46,179 nt of DNA from an uncultured cyanobacterium (GTDB lineage: Bacteria; Cyanobacteriota; Cyanobacteriia; CACIAM-69d). The stretch spans positions 1 to 46,179 of the forward strand of contig CALGDE010000124.1 in NCBI GenBank assembly GCA_937883785.1. Reading direction: 5' to 3'. Under the pieces are notes generated by a model. It did not search any database. It had not been told where the DNA came from and worked only from the letters and a program-made list of their open reading frames with translations. The translations under genes and the position numbers were made by a program. Positions 35,284 through 42,992 of the stretch are shown in pieces. Within the stretch, counting starts at the first letter, position 1. Every line of letters begins with the position of its first letter.

Positions 35284-35577
35284 ATGCGGGCTCGAATCAA
35301 AGATGACATGCTCTACATTGCGGCGGAGGATGTGCCGGTGTTTAAGAAGGGCGGACCGGTGGTGCGCAACAGCTATTTTTGGGCGCTGAAGTCGATTTGT
35401 GATTTTGCGCCACGGGAGAAGGATTGGGAGTTTGAGCGGTGTGTTTGGGTGGCGCTGTCGCGGATGTTGATTTCGTTTGCGGATAGTGGGTATTTGCGGT
35501 TGAGTGAGACGCTGCTTGAGTTTGAGCCGGGGCAGTCGATTCCCGATGAGTTGCGATCGTGCTCAACGATTATTTAG
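35284..35577 (+). CDS. Conserved-looking protein of unknown function (97 aa)
   Basis: The product reads MRARIKDDMLYIAAEDVPVF, then WALKSICDFAPREKDWEFER and an acidic end. It is soluble, without recognisable motifs. ATG at 35284 follows CACAAACC with no clear ribosome site. It stands alone, divergent from the WecA-like gene and convergent with the hepT pseudogene. GC-rich codon use agrees with host genes. Confidence 0.6.
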   Translation: MRARIKDDMLYIAAEDVPVFKKGGPVVRNSYFWALKSICDFAPREKDWEFERCVWVALSRMLISFADSGYLRLSETLLEFEPGQSIPDELRSCSTII

Positions 35578-35588
35578 CGCGATCGCCA

Positions 35589-35925
35589 CTACGGTAATTC
35601 AGCTTCAAGACTGTGAATCAACTCTGGAACTTCAGACCCCACAACGCTCCAGACCAAGTCGAAATCAATTTCGTTGTATTCGTGCACTAGCCGATTGCGC
35701 ATTCCATTAGATTTCATGCCACGCGATATTGATATTGCTCAGGCGATCGCGGGTGGCAGGGGAAATCCGGCAGGCAGCTTCGGCAATGACCATTAGGCAA
35801 CGAATGACGGAATCTTGAAGCTGAACATCTGCAATGGACTCCGCTTTGCTGGTGGTGGCGGTGTATTGCCGCACAAGCTGGGCGGATTGCAGCATATCAA
35901 GCAGATATTGTTGATCGCGTTCTAT
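35589..35925 (-). pseudogene. hepT: hepT (HEPN ribonuclease toxin), frameshifted
   Basis: Frame 1 encodes ERDQQYLLDMLQSAQLVRQY and on to SNINIAWHEI, then TAA at 35707-35709. The continuation GMRNRLVHEYNEIDFDLVW is in another frame and runs to TAG at 35589. Four bases (35706-35709) occupy the place of the one codon expected between WHEI and GMRN, so the net change is +1. The RNRLVH catalytic motif (Rx4-6H) is separated from the rest. The expected start codon is ATA (35923-35925); the first in-frame ATG is at 35895. Either the toxin is inactive or the sequence has an error. It overlaps mntA. Confidence 0.85.
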
Positions 35926-36274
35926 GGAGTAGTTGAGCGCTGGATAGGATGGCTTCGCGGCGGAGATAGTTACGGCTGTTGCTGATACCGTTTCGGGTTA
36001 TGACATCGACGGGGCGCTTGAATAGAGTTTCTAGGCCGACTTGGATGCGATCGAGGGTAGCAAAGGTTGGTTTGGCGTCGGGATGGAATTGGACGATTAC
36101 ATCGACGTCGCTCTGATCGTGGAAGTCATCGCGGAGAACGGAGCCGAAGTGGGAGAGTTCCGTAAGTTGCCATTGTTGCGCGATCGCCTCCAAATCATCA
36201 CGCGCAATTTCCTGCCCCAGCTTTTGGGACAGCCATTGCAGATTGACGGTTGGGCTGGGGGGCAATTGGGTCAT
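35897..36274 (-). CDS. mntA: MntA-family antitoxin nucleotidyltransferase
   Basis: The 125 aa protein has the minimal nucleotidyltransferase motif GSVLRDDFHDQSDVDVIV (GS-x10-DxD) at about residues 39-56. MntA antitoxins inactivate HepT by adding AMP to a Tyr of the toxin. ATG at 36274 overlaps the stop of an upstream gene remnant (ATGA). The 3' end overlaps hepT, as usual for these pairs. The gene is intact while hepT is not. Confidence 0.88.
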   Translation of the reverse strand: MTQLPPSPTVNLQWLSQKLGQEIARDDLEAIAQQWQLTELSHFGSVLRDDFHDQSDVDVIVQFHPDAKPTFATLDRIQVGLETLFKRPVDVITRNGISNSRNYLRREAILSSAQLLHRTRSTISA

Positions 36275-36402
36275 TTCTCGTTGTCCTGCTGGCGGGATTC
36301 GAGGGCGGTTTTGAGGAGGGCGATCGCTTCGGTGAGTCCGGGAATGGGTGTTGGGTGCGAGTTAGGACTTCGGCATCATCGAGGACACCTTCAATGGTGT
36401 TG
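36271..36402 (-). pseudogene. Remnant of a gene upstream of mntA
   Basis: On the minus strand, TPIPGLTEAIALLKTALES leads to a TGA that overlaps the mntA ATG, while the upstream piece TIEGVLDDAEVLTRT is in a different frame. It ends abruptly at the MITE-like element (36403). The two pieces probably come from one gene broken by a frameshift and the insertion. No family is recognised. Confidence 0.5.
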
Positions 36403-36518
36403 GTTGTATAGTCATTCCCCAGGTATGTAGGACGGAATGTAGAAGTGTTCTAACCTCCTAATCCTTATGCCCTTTGCTTATAGCGCTGACCTACATACCA
36501 GGGGAATGACTATACAAC
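36403..36518. mobile_element. MITE-like element with 29-bp terminal inverted repeats
   Basis: The left end GTTGTATAGTCATTCCCC plus 11 nt (36403-36431) and the right end (36490-36518) are inverted copies with one mismatch in 29. The total is 116 bp with no coding potential. Both flanks read TTG, a possible 3-bp target duplication. It could also fold as one long hairpin RNA. Confidence 0.8.
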
Positions 36519-36528
36519 TTGTCTTTAG

Positions 36529-36729
36529 CTCTCTGACTATTACGTCGCACCACTACCTATAGATGAAGAACGGGGCAATTTCTTAAGGCAACTTGCTGAT
36601 GAATTCAAAAAAGAACCTAAGTTGCCCTCGATTTCTATCTATGGTGATATTCGCTGCGTTGCAAAGTGTGGAATTGGGCGCAATCTCGGTAGACGTTCCA
36701 AAAAATTTTCGATAAAGTCAGTAGCATGA
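36529..36729 (+). pseudogene. Gene fragment with no start, unknown family
   Basis: Sixty-six codons are open after a TAG at 36526 and end at TGA 36727: DYYVAPLPIDEERGNFLRQL, then SISIYGDIRCVAKCGIG and a basic end. No start codon fits, so this looks like the 3' end of a gene whose front was lost at or near the MITE-like element. Confidence 0.45.
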
Positions 36730-36750
36730 ACTGTAATAACACCACTGTTT

Positions 36751-37731
36751 ATGGCGCTTCCGGCGTCAACGGTTAAAGTTTTGACCACCCGAAAGATAGT
36801 CCCATCAAAGCATCGATCTCCTTCCCTACGCCAACTTCAGCGTCGTCTCAACGTGGCGCTTTTGGTGGGGCTGTTTGGAGCGGGAATTTTATCGACGGAG
36901 TTGCTGGTGGCGATCGCCGCTCAAACTCGAGATTTTGTAGCTGGCACCAATAGCCCCAATGGCAATACGGAGCAGGTGGAGCAGTGGATTGAAGCATCTC
37001 GCGCCACAAAAGATGCGGGTCCTCCTGAGGGCAATAAGGAAAAAAACAGCGATGCCTCTTTAGAATCCCTTGGCAAAACCCAGGCTATTCTTCAGCCACC
37101 CGGCGCCAGCTTGCCGAAAGAAGCACCCCGCAAGCCGAAAATTGAGCCCAACCCCCAGGCGTCTTCTGCGAACACCGACGATGACTCCATTAAGGTGGCC
37201 AGCAGTGCGGCGGCGGTACCGGCGATCGCTCCTCCCCAAAAGCAAGGAGCTGTGGCCTACTCTGGCACTAGTGCCTGGCAGCGGGGTTCATTTCCGGTGG
37301 AAAATTTCCAAAGTTACACGTCGGCCTTTGGTTATCGCGGGTCCGGCGGACGGTGGGAATTTCATCGTGGTTTAGATTTGGCGGCACCGAAAGGCAGCTA
37401 TATTCGCAACTGGTGGGCGGGGAAGGTGATTAAAATCTCCGATGGCGATCGCTGTGGAACGGCGGTGCGCATTCAATCGGGAAATTGGCAGCATGTATAT
37501 TGCCACCTAAAGGGTCGCGCTGGGGTGCGAGATGGACGGCGATATTTAAAGGATCCCGGCAGCGGTTTGGAAATTTGGGAAGGGCAAATGGTACAAACGG
37601 GAGCCCGTATTGGTCGCGTGGGCATGACTGGGCGCACCACGGGACCGCATCTGCACTGGGGCATTAAGTACGGCAAAGATTGGATTGATCCGGCGCTGGT
37701 GCTGCGGGCAATGTACACGCCTCGATCCTAG
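36751..37731 (+). CDS. M23-family (LytM) metallopeptidase
   Basis: The 326 aa protein has a membrane segment at about 34-57, a Pro/Ala/Lys-rich linker to about 180, and an M23 domain with HRGLDLAAPKGSYI (HxxxD) and GPHLHWGIKYG (HxH), which bind zinc. SAFGYRGSGGRWEFHRG begins the domain. These enzymes or their inactive relatives cut peptidoglycan cross-links in the periplasm. All three zinc ligands are present, so it is probably active. ATG at 36751. It converges with the ATP-grasp gene. Confidence 0.92.
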   Translation: MALPASTVKVLTTRKIVPSKHRSPSLRQLQRRLNVALLVGLFGAGILSTELLVAIAAQTRDFVAGTNSPNGNTEQVEQWIEASRATKDAGPPEGNKEKNSDASLESLGKTQAILQPPGASLPKEAPRKPKIEPNPQASSANTDDDSIKVASSAAAVPAIAPPQKQGAVAYSGTSAWQRGSFPVENFQSYTSAFGYRGSGGRWEFHRGLDLAAPKGSYIRNWWAGKVIKISDGDRCGTAVRIQSGNWQHVYCHLKGRAGVRDGRRYLKDPGSGLEIWEGQMVQTGARIGRVGMTGRTTGPHLHWGIKYGKDWIDPALVLRAMYTPRS

Positions 37732-37746
37732 AATTCTGGAAAATTT

Positions 37747-39327
37747 TTACGCTGACGGCCAGGAAAAGGGCATGGTGAGTCTTGCCATGGCTTCGTCGGA
37801 GGTTTCCCGATCCAGGGCGGTTGAAACTTGTTGATATAGGGTTTCGGCTTCTTCGCGGGAGTTGCCGATGCTGGTCATGCCCAGTTTGCCGAATTCTGAT
37901 AGACAGCCCATTAGGTGGAACACGGTGCCGGTCTCGGTGCTGGTGTCGAAGTGGAGCTGGTTGAAAGCGATCGCGTCCATCAAATCACTGGGCAATAGTC
38001 CCTGATAGCGACTCTTTTCCAGATTGTCAGTGGCTTTGTAGTATTTCGGCTGTCCCTGCAAGCTATAGAATCGCCCGTCTTCTGTGTTGTACTGCCCCAT
38101 GGTTAGCAGCTTCATCGCCATAAACGGATGGGTGGTGCCCCCCTTGCGCAAATTAATTTCGATCGCCTCCACATCCCACTGTCCCGACTCCCGCTGCACC
38201 ACCACAAAATCCACCCCATACCGCTCCAGCGCTCCGTACTGCCCCAGCTTTTCGCCCACCAGTTGCCCATAATGTTGCAGCTTTAGGCGATAGTCCGCAT
38301 GGGCAGGAAACTCGCAGCCGAGGAAAATTTGCCCATCAGGACCGCCGAGAATTTGATCATGGGTCGAAAGAATTTCCACACGCCCACAGGGATTGATGCG
38401 CCCCTGCACACTGGGCGATCGCTTCACCTCCCCCTCCACAAACCCTTCCACGATCGCCCCCAATTCGGGAATGCACTGCTTAAACGTGTCCCAGGTTTCG
38501 TTGCTGGCTTGGAACCGCATGGTTTGGAACCGCCGGTGAATTTCTGGCAGGGGCGGGCGATCGTCCAGTTCCCGCAGATTCAACAGGGCATTGCCTTCCC
38601 CAGAAAACCCCTCGTTAAGCTTGACCACGCAGCGCTGCAACTCAGGATTGCGATATTTTAACGCCTGGGTTTCTCGGGCAAGATCGTCGACGGTGTGTAC
38701 CAAGGGACTGCCATCGGGATGGGGCACCTGGCATTCGGCAAAGATCTGACGACTGCCGCTTTTGGTGCCAAATTCTCCCAAGGCTGGATCCGTGGCGAAT
38801 AGGGGAATCCCTAGCTGCACCGACAGGTCCCGCTCAAGATCGGTGGCGTTATAGCAAATGGCATAGGCGCGATCGCTACGCATTGCCCGCCGAATGCGCT
38901 CCATCAGCCGAGGGCGTTCTAGGATTTTTTGGGTGAGTGCCTTGGGAGATGCGTCGTAGGTGGAAAATAGCAGCAAGCGGTTGCGGGCATGGGAAAAGGG
39001 AATCCCCGGCAGCAGTTGTAGGTAGTAGTCAATAATGCTGGGGTGGAGCGGCTGGGAGGTGATGTAAATTAGCCGCGTTCGAGGATTGCGTAGGCGAATT
39101 AGGGAAAATAGACACCGTTCTTCGTAGTGTAAAAATCCCCGCACCTTCTCAAGTTCATGGGCATCCAGCGTCACCGATGGAATCACCACAATGTCGTAAT
39201 CGCCAGTGTCGAATAGGTCCACCGACTGCCAGCAATCGCGAAGTTTGGTTTGAAGCGATTGAAACTCCTCAGGAATGGACCGGGGAAGGGCGGTATCGAC
39301 AATACTCCGAATCGCAGACAAATCCAT
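37747..39327 (-). CDS. ATP-grasp protein related to peptide ligase PGM1
   Basis: The 526 aa protein has a Rossmann-like N-terminal domain (DIVVIPSVTLDAHELEKV, RTRLIYITSQPLHPSIIDYY) and an ATP-grasp part with CVVKLNEGFSGEGNALLNL, VEGFVEGEVKRSPSVQ and EAIEINLRKGGTTHP (metal/ATP ligands E and N). It is most like the PGM1-related ligases, whose founder makes pheganomycin-type peptides. The substrate in cyanobacteria is unknown. ATG at 39327 is chosen over an upstream start at 39375. The gene stands alone. Confidence 0.82.
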   Translation of the reverse strand: MDLSAIRSIVDTALPRSIPEEFQSLQTKLRDCWQSVDLFDTGDYDIVVIPSVTLDAHELEKVRGFLHYEERCLFSLIRLRNPRTRLIYITSQPLHPSIIDYYLQLLPGIPFSHARNRLLLFSTYDASPKALTQKILERPRLMERIRRAMRSDRAYAICYNATDLERDLSVQLGIPLFATDPALGEFGTKSGSRQIFAECQVPHPDGSPLVHTVDDLARETQALKYRNPELQRCVVKLNEGFSGEGNALLNLRELDDRPPLPEIHRRFQTMRFQASNETWDTFKQCIPELGAIVEGFVEGEVKRSPSVQGRINPCGRVEILSTHDQILGGPDGQIFLGCEFPAHADYRLKLQHYGQLVGEKLGQYGALERYGVDFVVVQRESGQWDVEAIEINLRKGGTTHPFMAMKLLTMGQYNTEDGRFYSLQGQPKYYKATDNLEKSRYQGLLPSDLMDAIAFNQLHFDTSTETGTVFHLMGCLSEFGKLGMTSIGNSREEAETLYQQVSTALDRETSDEAMARLTMPFSWPSA

Positions 39328-39584
39328 AGGTTCGGCAGAAATTAGGACCGGACAAAGACGTGCCGATCCTAACAAGGGCGGTTCTCTAGACGTAGCAACT
39401 ACGCAGAATCGTTACTGTCTTTGGGGATCATGCCCATCGGAATCCAAGTTCAAAATTGCCGTCAGTGTACCCTCGCAAGCTAGCTTCCGTTCTAGGAAAA
39501 CCGGTTGCAGAAGCTCGCCCGTTCCTAGGGCTTATTTGGCGATCGCCCCAGCGATAAAAATACCCTTGACTCTATGACCAGTCA
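39328..39584. other. Intergenic region upstream of the ATP-grasp gene
   Basis: No gene is seen in this 257-nt stretch. It contains one HIP1-like site (GCGATCGCC at about 39539). The ROK gene ends at its right side. Confidence 0.3.
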
Positions 39585-40496
39585 CTATTTACCTTCAAGA
39601 TTTCTAAGCAAAAGATATGCCGCGCCCAACAGACCAGAATCATTGCCAGCGCTGGCCATCTTAAGGATCAGATTTTTCTTAAAGCTAGGCATTAGCTTCT
39701 GATGTAGATTCTCCTCAATTCTGTGTAAAAGATAATCTCCCTGGGCTGACACTCCGCCACCAATAATTATCAGCTTAGGATTGAAAGAAACAACAATACT
39801 TTTTAGTCCATCAGCTATAAATCCTATCCATTCTTCCACTAATTCTTTATATAGAACATCGCCATTTCTTTCGCGTTGGAAAATCGTTTCGCCATCGATA
39901 TTATCCAGTTTTGCTAATACTTTTGCCCTAGAAATGAGAGCATCGGTTGATGCATGAGCTTCGTAGCATCCGTAGTCACCGCATCTACACTGTCGGCCAT
40001 TTTGAACAATTTTTATATGCCCAAACTCACCGGCTCCATAGTTATCTCCCCGGTAAAGCTCACCCTGATTAAATATCCCTCCACCAATGCCTGTGCCGAG
40101 GGCAATACAGATAAAAGAGTCTTCCCCAATAGCACTTCCCTGCCAGTGTTCAGCTATTGCGATGCAGTTCACGTCGTTTTCAACAACAACTGGTAAATTG
40201 AGTTTCCCTTCAAAATACCCCCTGATATTAGTCCCTATCCAGTTTGGAATTAAATCGGTGGCATAACTAATAATTCCTTGATAAAAATCCACTTGCCCTG
40301 TGGCGCTGATACCAATCCCAACTAATGGATATGCCTTAGCCATTGTGGTAATGACTTCTGCAATCCTCATAAGGATATCTGAGGCACCTCTTTTAGGATG
40401 AGTCTGTATACTTCCTTGAGAAGAAATACTGCCCTCGTCATCAACCACCCCATACTTAATCTTCGTTCCGCCGATATCTATTGCAGCAATGAACAT
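39585..40496 (-). CDS. ROK-family sugar kinase (glucokinase-like)
   Basis: The 303 aa protein begins MFIAAIDIGGTKIKYGVV (phosphate-1 motif) and has VVENDVNCIAIAEHW, ALGTGIGGGIFNQGEL, EFGHIKIVQNGRQCRCGDYG and CYEAHAS (ROK zinc site CxCGxxGC). It probably phosphorylates glucose or another hexose with ATP. ATG at 40496 follows a strong AGAGAGGAAG ribosome site, unlike nearby genes. It is AT-richer than its neighbours and has no HIP1 site, which suggests transfer, perhaps from Firmicutes. An upstream in-frame ATG at 40601 is not needed. Confidence 0.92.
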   Translation of the reverse strand: MFIAAIDIGGTKIKYGVVDDEGSISSQGSIQTHPKRGASDILMRIAEVITTMAKAYPLVGIGISATGQVDFYQGIISYATDLIPNWIGTNIRGYFEGKLNLPVVVENDVNCIAIAEHWQGSAIGEDSFICIALGTGIGGGIFNQGELYRGDNYGAGEFGHIKIVQNGRQCRCGDYGCYEAHASTDALISRAKVLAKLDNIDGETIFQRERNGDVLYKELVEEWIGFIADGLKSIVVSFNPKLIIIGGGVSAQGDYLLHRIEENLHQKLMPSFKKNLILKMASAGNDSGLLGAAYLLLRNLEGK

Positions 40497-40618
40497 CTTC
40501 CTCTCTTCTACTCTCCTTACGAAGGTTTGAGGGTGAATAACACTGCACAGAATTGGATAAAGTGCTTCAGCTCTATGCAGTATCCTACGCAATAATTTCA
40601 ACGAATAAGATAACCCTG

Positions 40619-42043
40619 CTAGGTATCCTGAGGTAGCGTGCTCATGCGATTTAAATCTAAAATTTCTGTTAGTTTATCCTCTGGAATTAGCTCCCGCTCC
40701 AGCACAATTTGCCGCAATGATTTGCCCGTTTCTAAGGATTCTTTGGCGATCGCCGCCGCCGTCAAATAGCCCCCGGGCAAATGGGTATTCAGTGCCGTCA
40801 CCAACGCCAAACTCCCCTCCGCGTAGGCTTCACACCGCTCCGGCACAGCTTCAATTCCCGCGATACAGCGATCGCCTAAGGCACCGATGGTATTACCCAA
40901 AATCTCAATGCTGTGGATCAGATCAAAGGCAATCAGGGGCATCATCACGTTCAGCTCCAACTGACCTGCCTGGGCGCACAGGGCGATCGCCTGGTCGTGC
41001 CCCATTACCTGGAAACACACCATCGACGTCATCTCCGCCATCACCGGATTGTATTTTCCCGGCATAATCGACGAGCCGGGCTGTACCGGCGGCAACTTAA
41101 TTTCCTTAAAACCGGTCTTCGGACCCGAATCCATCAGGCGCAAATCGTGGGAAATTTTCGCCAAATCCTGCGCCAAGTTCCGCAAACAACCGGACATATT
41201 TACGAAGGGGGACATACTTTGCATCGCCGCCATCAGATGGGGAGCGGGAGCCACATCCACCCCAATCAATTCCGATAGCAACTCCGCCGATCGCCCGCGA
41301 TATTTCGGGTGGGTATTCAACCCCGTCCCGGCAGCACTACCGCCCAACCCAAGCTGCGTAAGATCCGCCGAAGCCATCTTCAGCCGCCGCAAATGATCCG
41401 CCAGAATCACGGACCATGCCCGGAAACCTTCCCCCAAACGCACCGGCACCGCATCCTGTAAATGGGTGCGCCCAGACTTCACCACGTCTTTGAACTCGTC
41501 CGCCTTTGCCGCCACGTGATGAATCATGGACTCCAGCGCCGGATAAAGGGTTCGCTTCAGGGCTAACAAACTGCCAATGCGAATCGCCGTGGGAATCACA
41601 TCATTGGTGGACTGTCCATAATTCACGTGGTCATTGGGGCTCAGCCGCCCATAATTTCCCTTCGCATCCCCCAATAGCTCCAAGCCCCGATTCGCCAACA
41701 CCTCATTCACATTCATATGGTGGGACGTGCCAGCCCCGGCTTGGTACACATCCACCACAAACTGATCCCGTAGCTTGCCGTCCAGCACCTCATCGGCTGC
41801 CTGCACAATCACCTTCGACAGCTCCTCGGGAATGCAGCCCAGCTCCCCATTGGCGATCGCCGTCGCCTTCTTAATCAACACACAGGCTTCCACATAGGTG
41901 GGCAAGGGACGCAGCCCGCTAATGGGAAAATTCTCCATTGCCCGCAGGGTTTGGATACCGTAATAGGCAGAATCGGGCAGGGACTTTTCTCCCATCGAAT
42001 CCTTCTCAATGCGAAATCCCGATTGATTGGCAGCTTGGGTCAT
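40619..42043 (-). CDS. aspA: Aspartate ammonia-lyase / class II fumarate lyase
   Basis: The 474 aa protein has the fumarase/aspartase superfamily signatures: VYQAGAGTSHHMNVNEVLAN, NDHVNYGQSTNDVIPTAI, SGRTHLQDAVPV and GSSIMPGKYNPVMAE. The QAGAGTS and LELLGDAKGNYGRLSPNDHV blocks favour aspartase. GSSIMPGK, where aspartase usually has GSSIMPAK, leaves fumarase possible. It is either aspartate to fumarate plus ammonia, or fumarate to malate in the TCA cycle. ATG at 42043. It is divergent from xisH. Confidence 0.85.
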   Translation of the reverse strand: MTQAANQSGFRIEKDSMGEKSLPDSAYYGIQTLRAMENFPISGLRPLPTYVEACVLIKKATAIANGELGCIPEELSKVIVQAADEVLDGKLRDQFVVDVYQAGAGTSHHMNVNEVLANRGLELLGDAKGNYGRLSPNDHVNYGQSTNDVIPTAIRIGSLLALKRTLYPALESMIHHVAAKADEFKDVVKSGRTHLQDAVPVRLGEGFRAWSVILADHLRRLKMASADLTQLGLGGSAAGTGLNTHPKYRGRSAELLSELIGVDVAPAPHLMAAMQSMSPFVNMSGCLRNLAQDLAKISHDLRLMDSGPKTGFKEIKLPPVQPGSSIMPGKYNPVMAEMTSMVCFQVMGHDQAIALCAQAGQLELNVMMPLIAFDLIHSIEILGNTIGALGDRCIAGIEAVPERCEAYAEGSLALVTALNTHLPGGYLTAAAIAKESLETGKSLRQIVLERELIPEDKLTEILDLNRMSTLPQDT

Positions 42044-42172
42044 GATGGCGATCGCCCCTTCTCAGTACAAATGACCTTCCGACGCTAGGGGGTGACACAG
42101 GACAACGTCAAGGCATCCATAGGGAAGCCGCTTACAATCGAATTAGGGCGCTTTCTCTCCCATTCATCTCCT

Positions 42173-42592
42173 ATGGCAGCACGAGATATCTATCATCAAA
42201 CCGTTAAAGAGGCGCTGATTAAAGACGGGTGGCAAATTACCCATGATCCCTTTTCCATCCGTTGGTCTAGTCGCAGATTGGAGGCAGATTTAGGGGCACA
42301 GCGATTGTTAGCGGCGGAGCGGGCTACTCAAAAGATTGTGGTTGAGGTGAAGAGTTTTTTACGGGATTCCCGCGTGGTGGATTTGGAAGATGCACTGGGT
42401 CAATATGTTCTTTACGAGGAGATTCTGAAGCGTACTCATCCGGATCGGGAGCTTTATTTAGCAATGCCCAATGCTGCTTTCTTTGACTTATTTGAAAAGG
42501 ATGATTTTGCTCAGATTTTGATTGACTCTAATCGTCTTAAGGTCATGGTTTTTAACCCTAGTCAACAGGAGATTCAGCAATGGCTACCTTAG
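42173..42592 (+). CDS. xisH: XisH-family protein (PD-(D/E)XK nuclease-like)
   Basis: The 139 aa protein has normal XisH length. It begins MAARDIYHQTVKEALIKDG and has LEADLGAQR with IVVEVKSFL, the D and ExK of a PD-(D/E)XK fold. XisH was first named as a helper for excision of the Nostoc fdxN element; XisH/XisI pairs are now thought to behave as toxin-antitoxin-like pairs. ATG at 42173 is preferred over an upstream in-frame start at 42092. It overlaps xisI by 13 nt. No fdxN element recombinase is present in the window. Confidence 0.92.
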   Translation: MAARDIYHQTVKEALIKDGWQITHDPFSIRWSSRRLEADLGAQRLLAAERATQKIVVEVKSFLRDSRVVDLEDALGQYVLYEEILKRTHPDRELYLAMPNAAFFDLFEKDDFAQILIDSNRLKVMVFNPSQQEIQQWLP

Positions 42593-42930
42593 ACCAGAAA
42601 CGGGAAGCAATTCGCACAATCTTCCAATACTTCACAGGAAATGCCGAAGAAAATACGGATGTGCATTATGAGGTAATTGCAGATTCAGAACATGATCGCT
42701 ATCTCTTGATGGCCCTTGGTTGGGAAGGCGATCGCCGAATCCATCATCCTTTGCTGCACCTAAATATTGTTGATGATTGTATTTGGATTGAGGCGAATAA
42801 TACGGATCGCTCTGTTGCAGAGGAGTTGGTCGAGTTGAGGATTCCGCCCCGCGAGATTGTTTTTGGGGTTCAGCCCCCTGAATTACGTCCTTTGACCGGG
42901 TATGGTCCTCAGCCTACAGCGGCTGCATAG
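42580..42930 (+). CDS. xisI: XisI-family protein
   Basis: The 116 aa protein matches XisI: HYEVIADSEHDRYLLMALGW, HHPLLHLNIVDDCIWIEANN and AEELVELRIPPREIVFGVQP. It partners XisH. It overlaps xisH by 13 nt and is followed 62 nt later by the P-loop ATPase. The last residues (after LRPLTGYG) are low complexity. Confidence 0.93.
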   Translation: MATLDQKREAIRTIFQYFTGNAEENTDVHYEVIADSEHDRYLLMALGWEGDRRIHHPLLHLNIVDDCIWIEANNTDRSVAEELVELRIPPREIVFGVQPPELRPLTGYGPQPTAAA

Positions 42931-42992
42931 GGAGTGATTACAATTGGGGAGCGGTGTATCAGTTGTGATTTTGCTAGGGAGTTAGGGTGCTA

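Noticed and set aside
42173-42930. xisH/xisI as evidence of an fdxN-type excision element
   Set aside because: No xisF recombinase, no fdxN and no attachment repeats are visible; the pair occurs widely without such elements.
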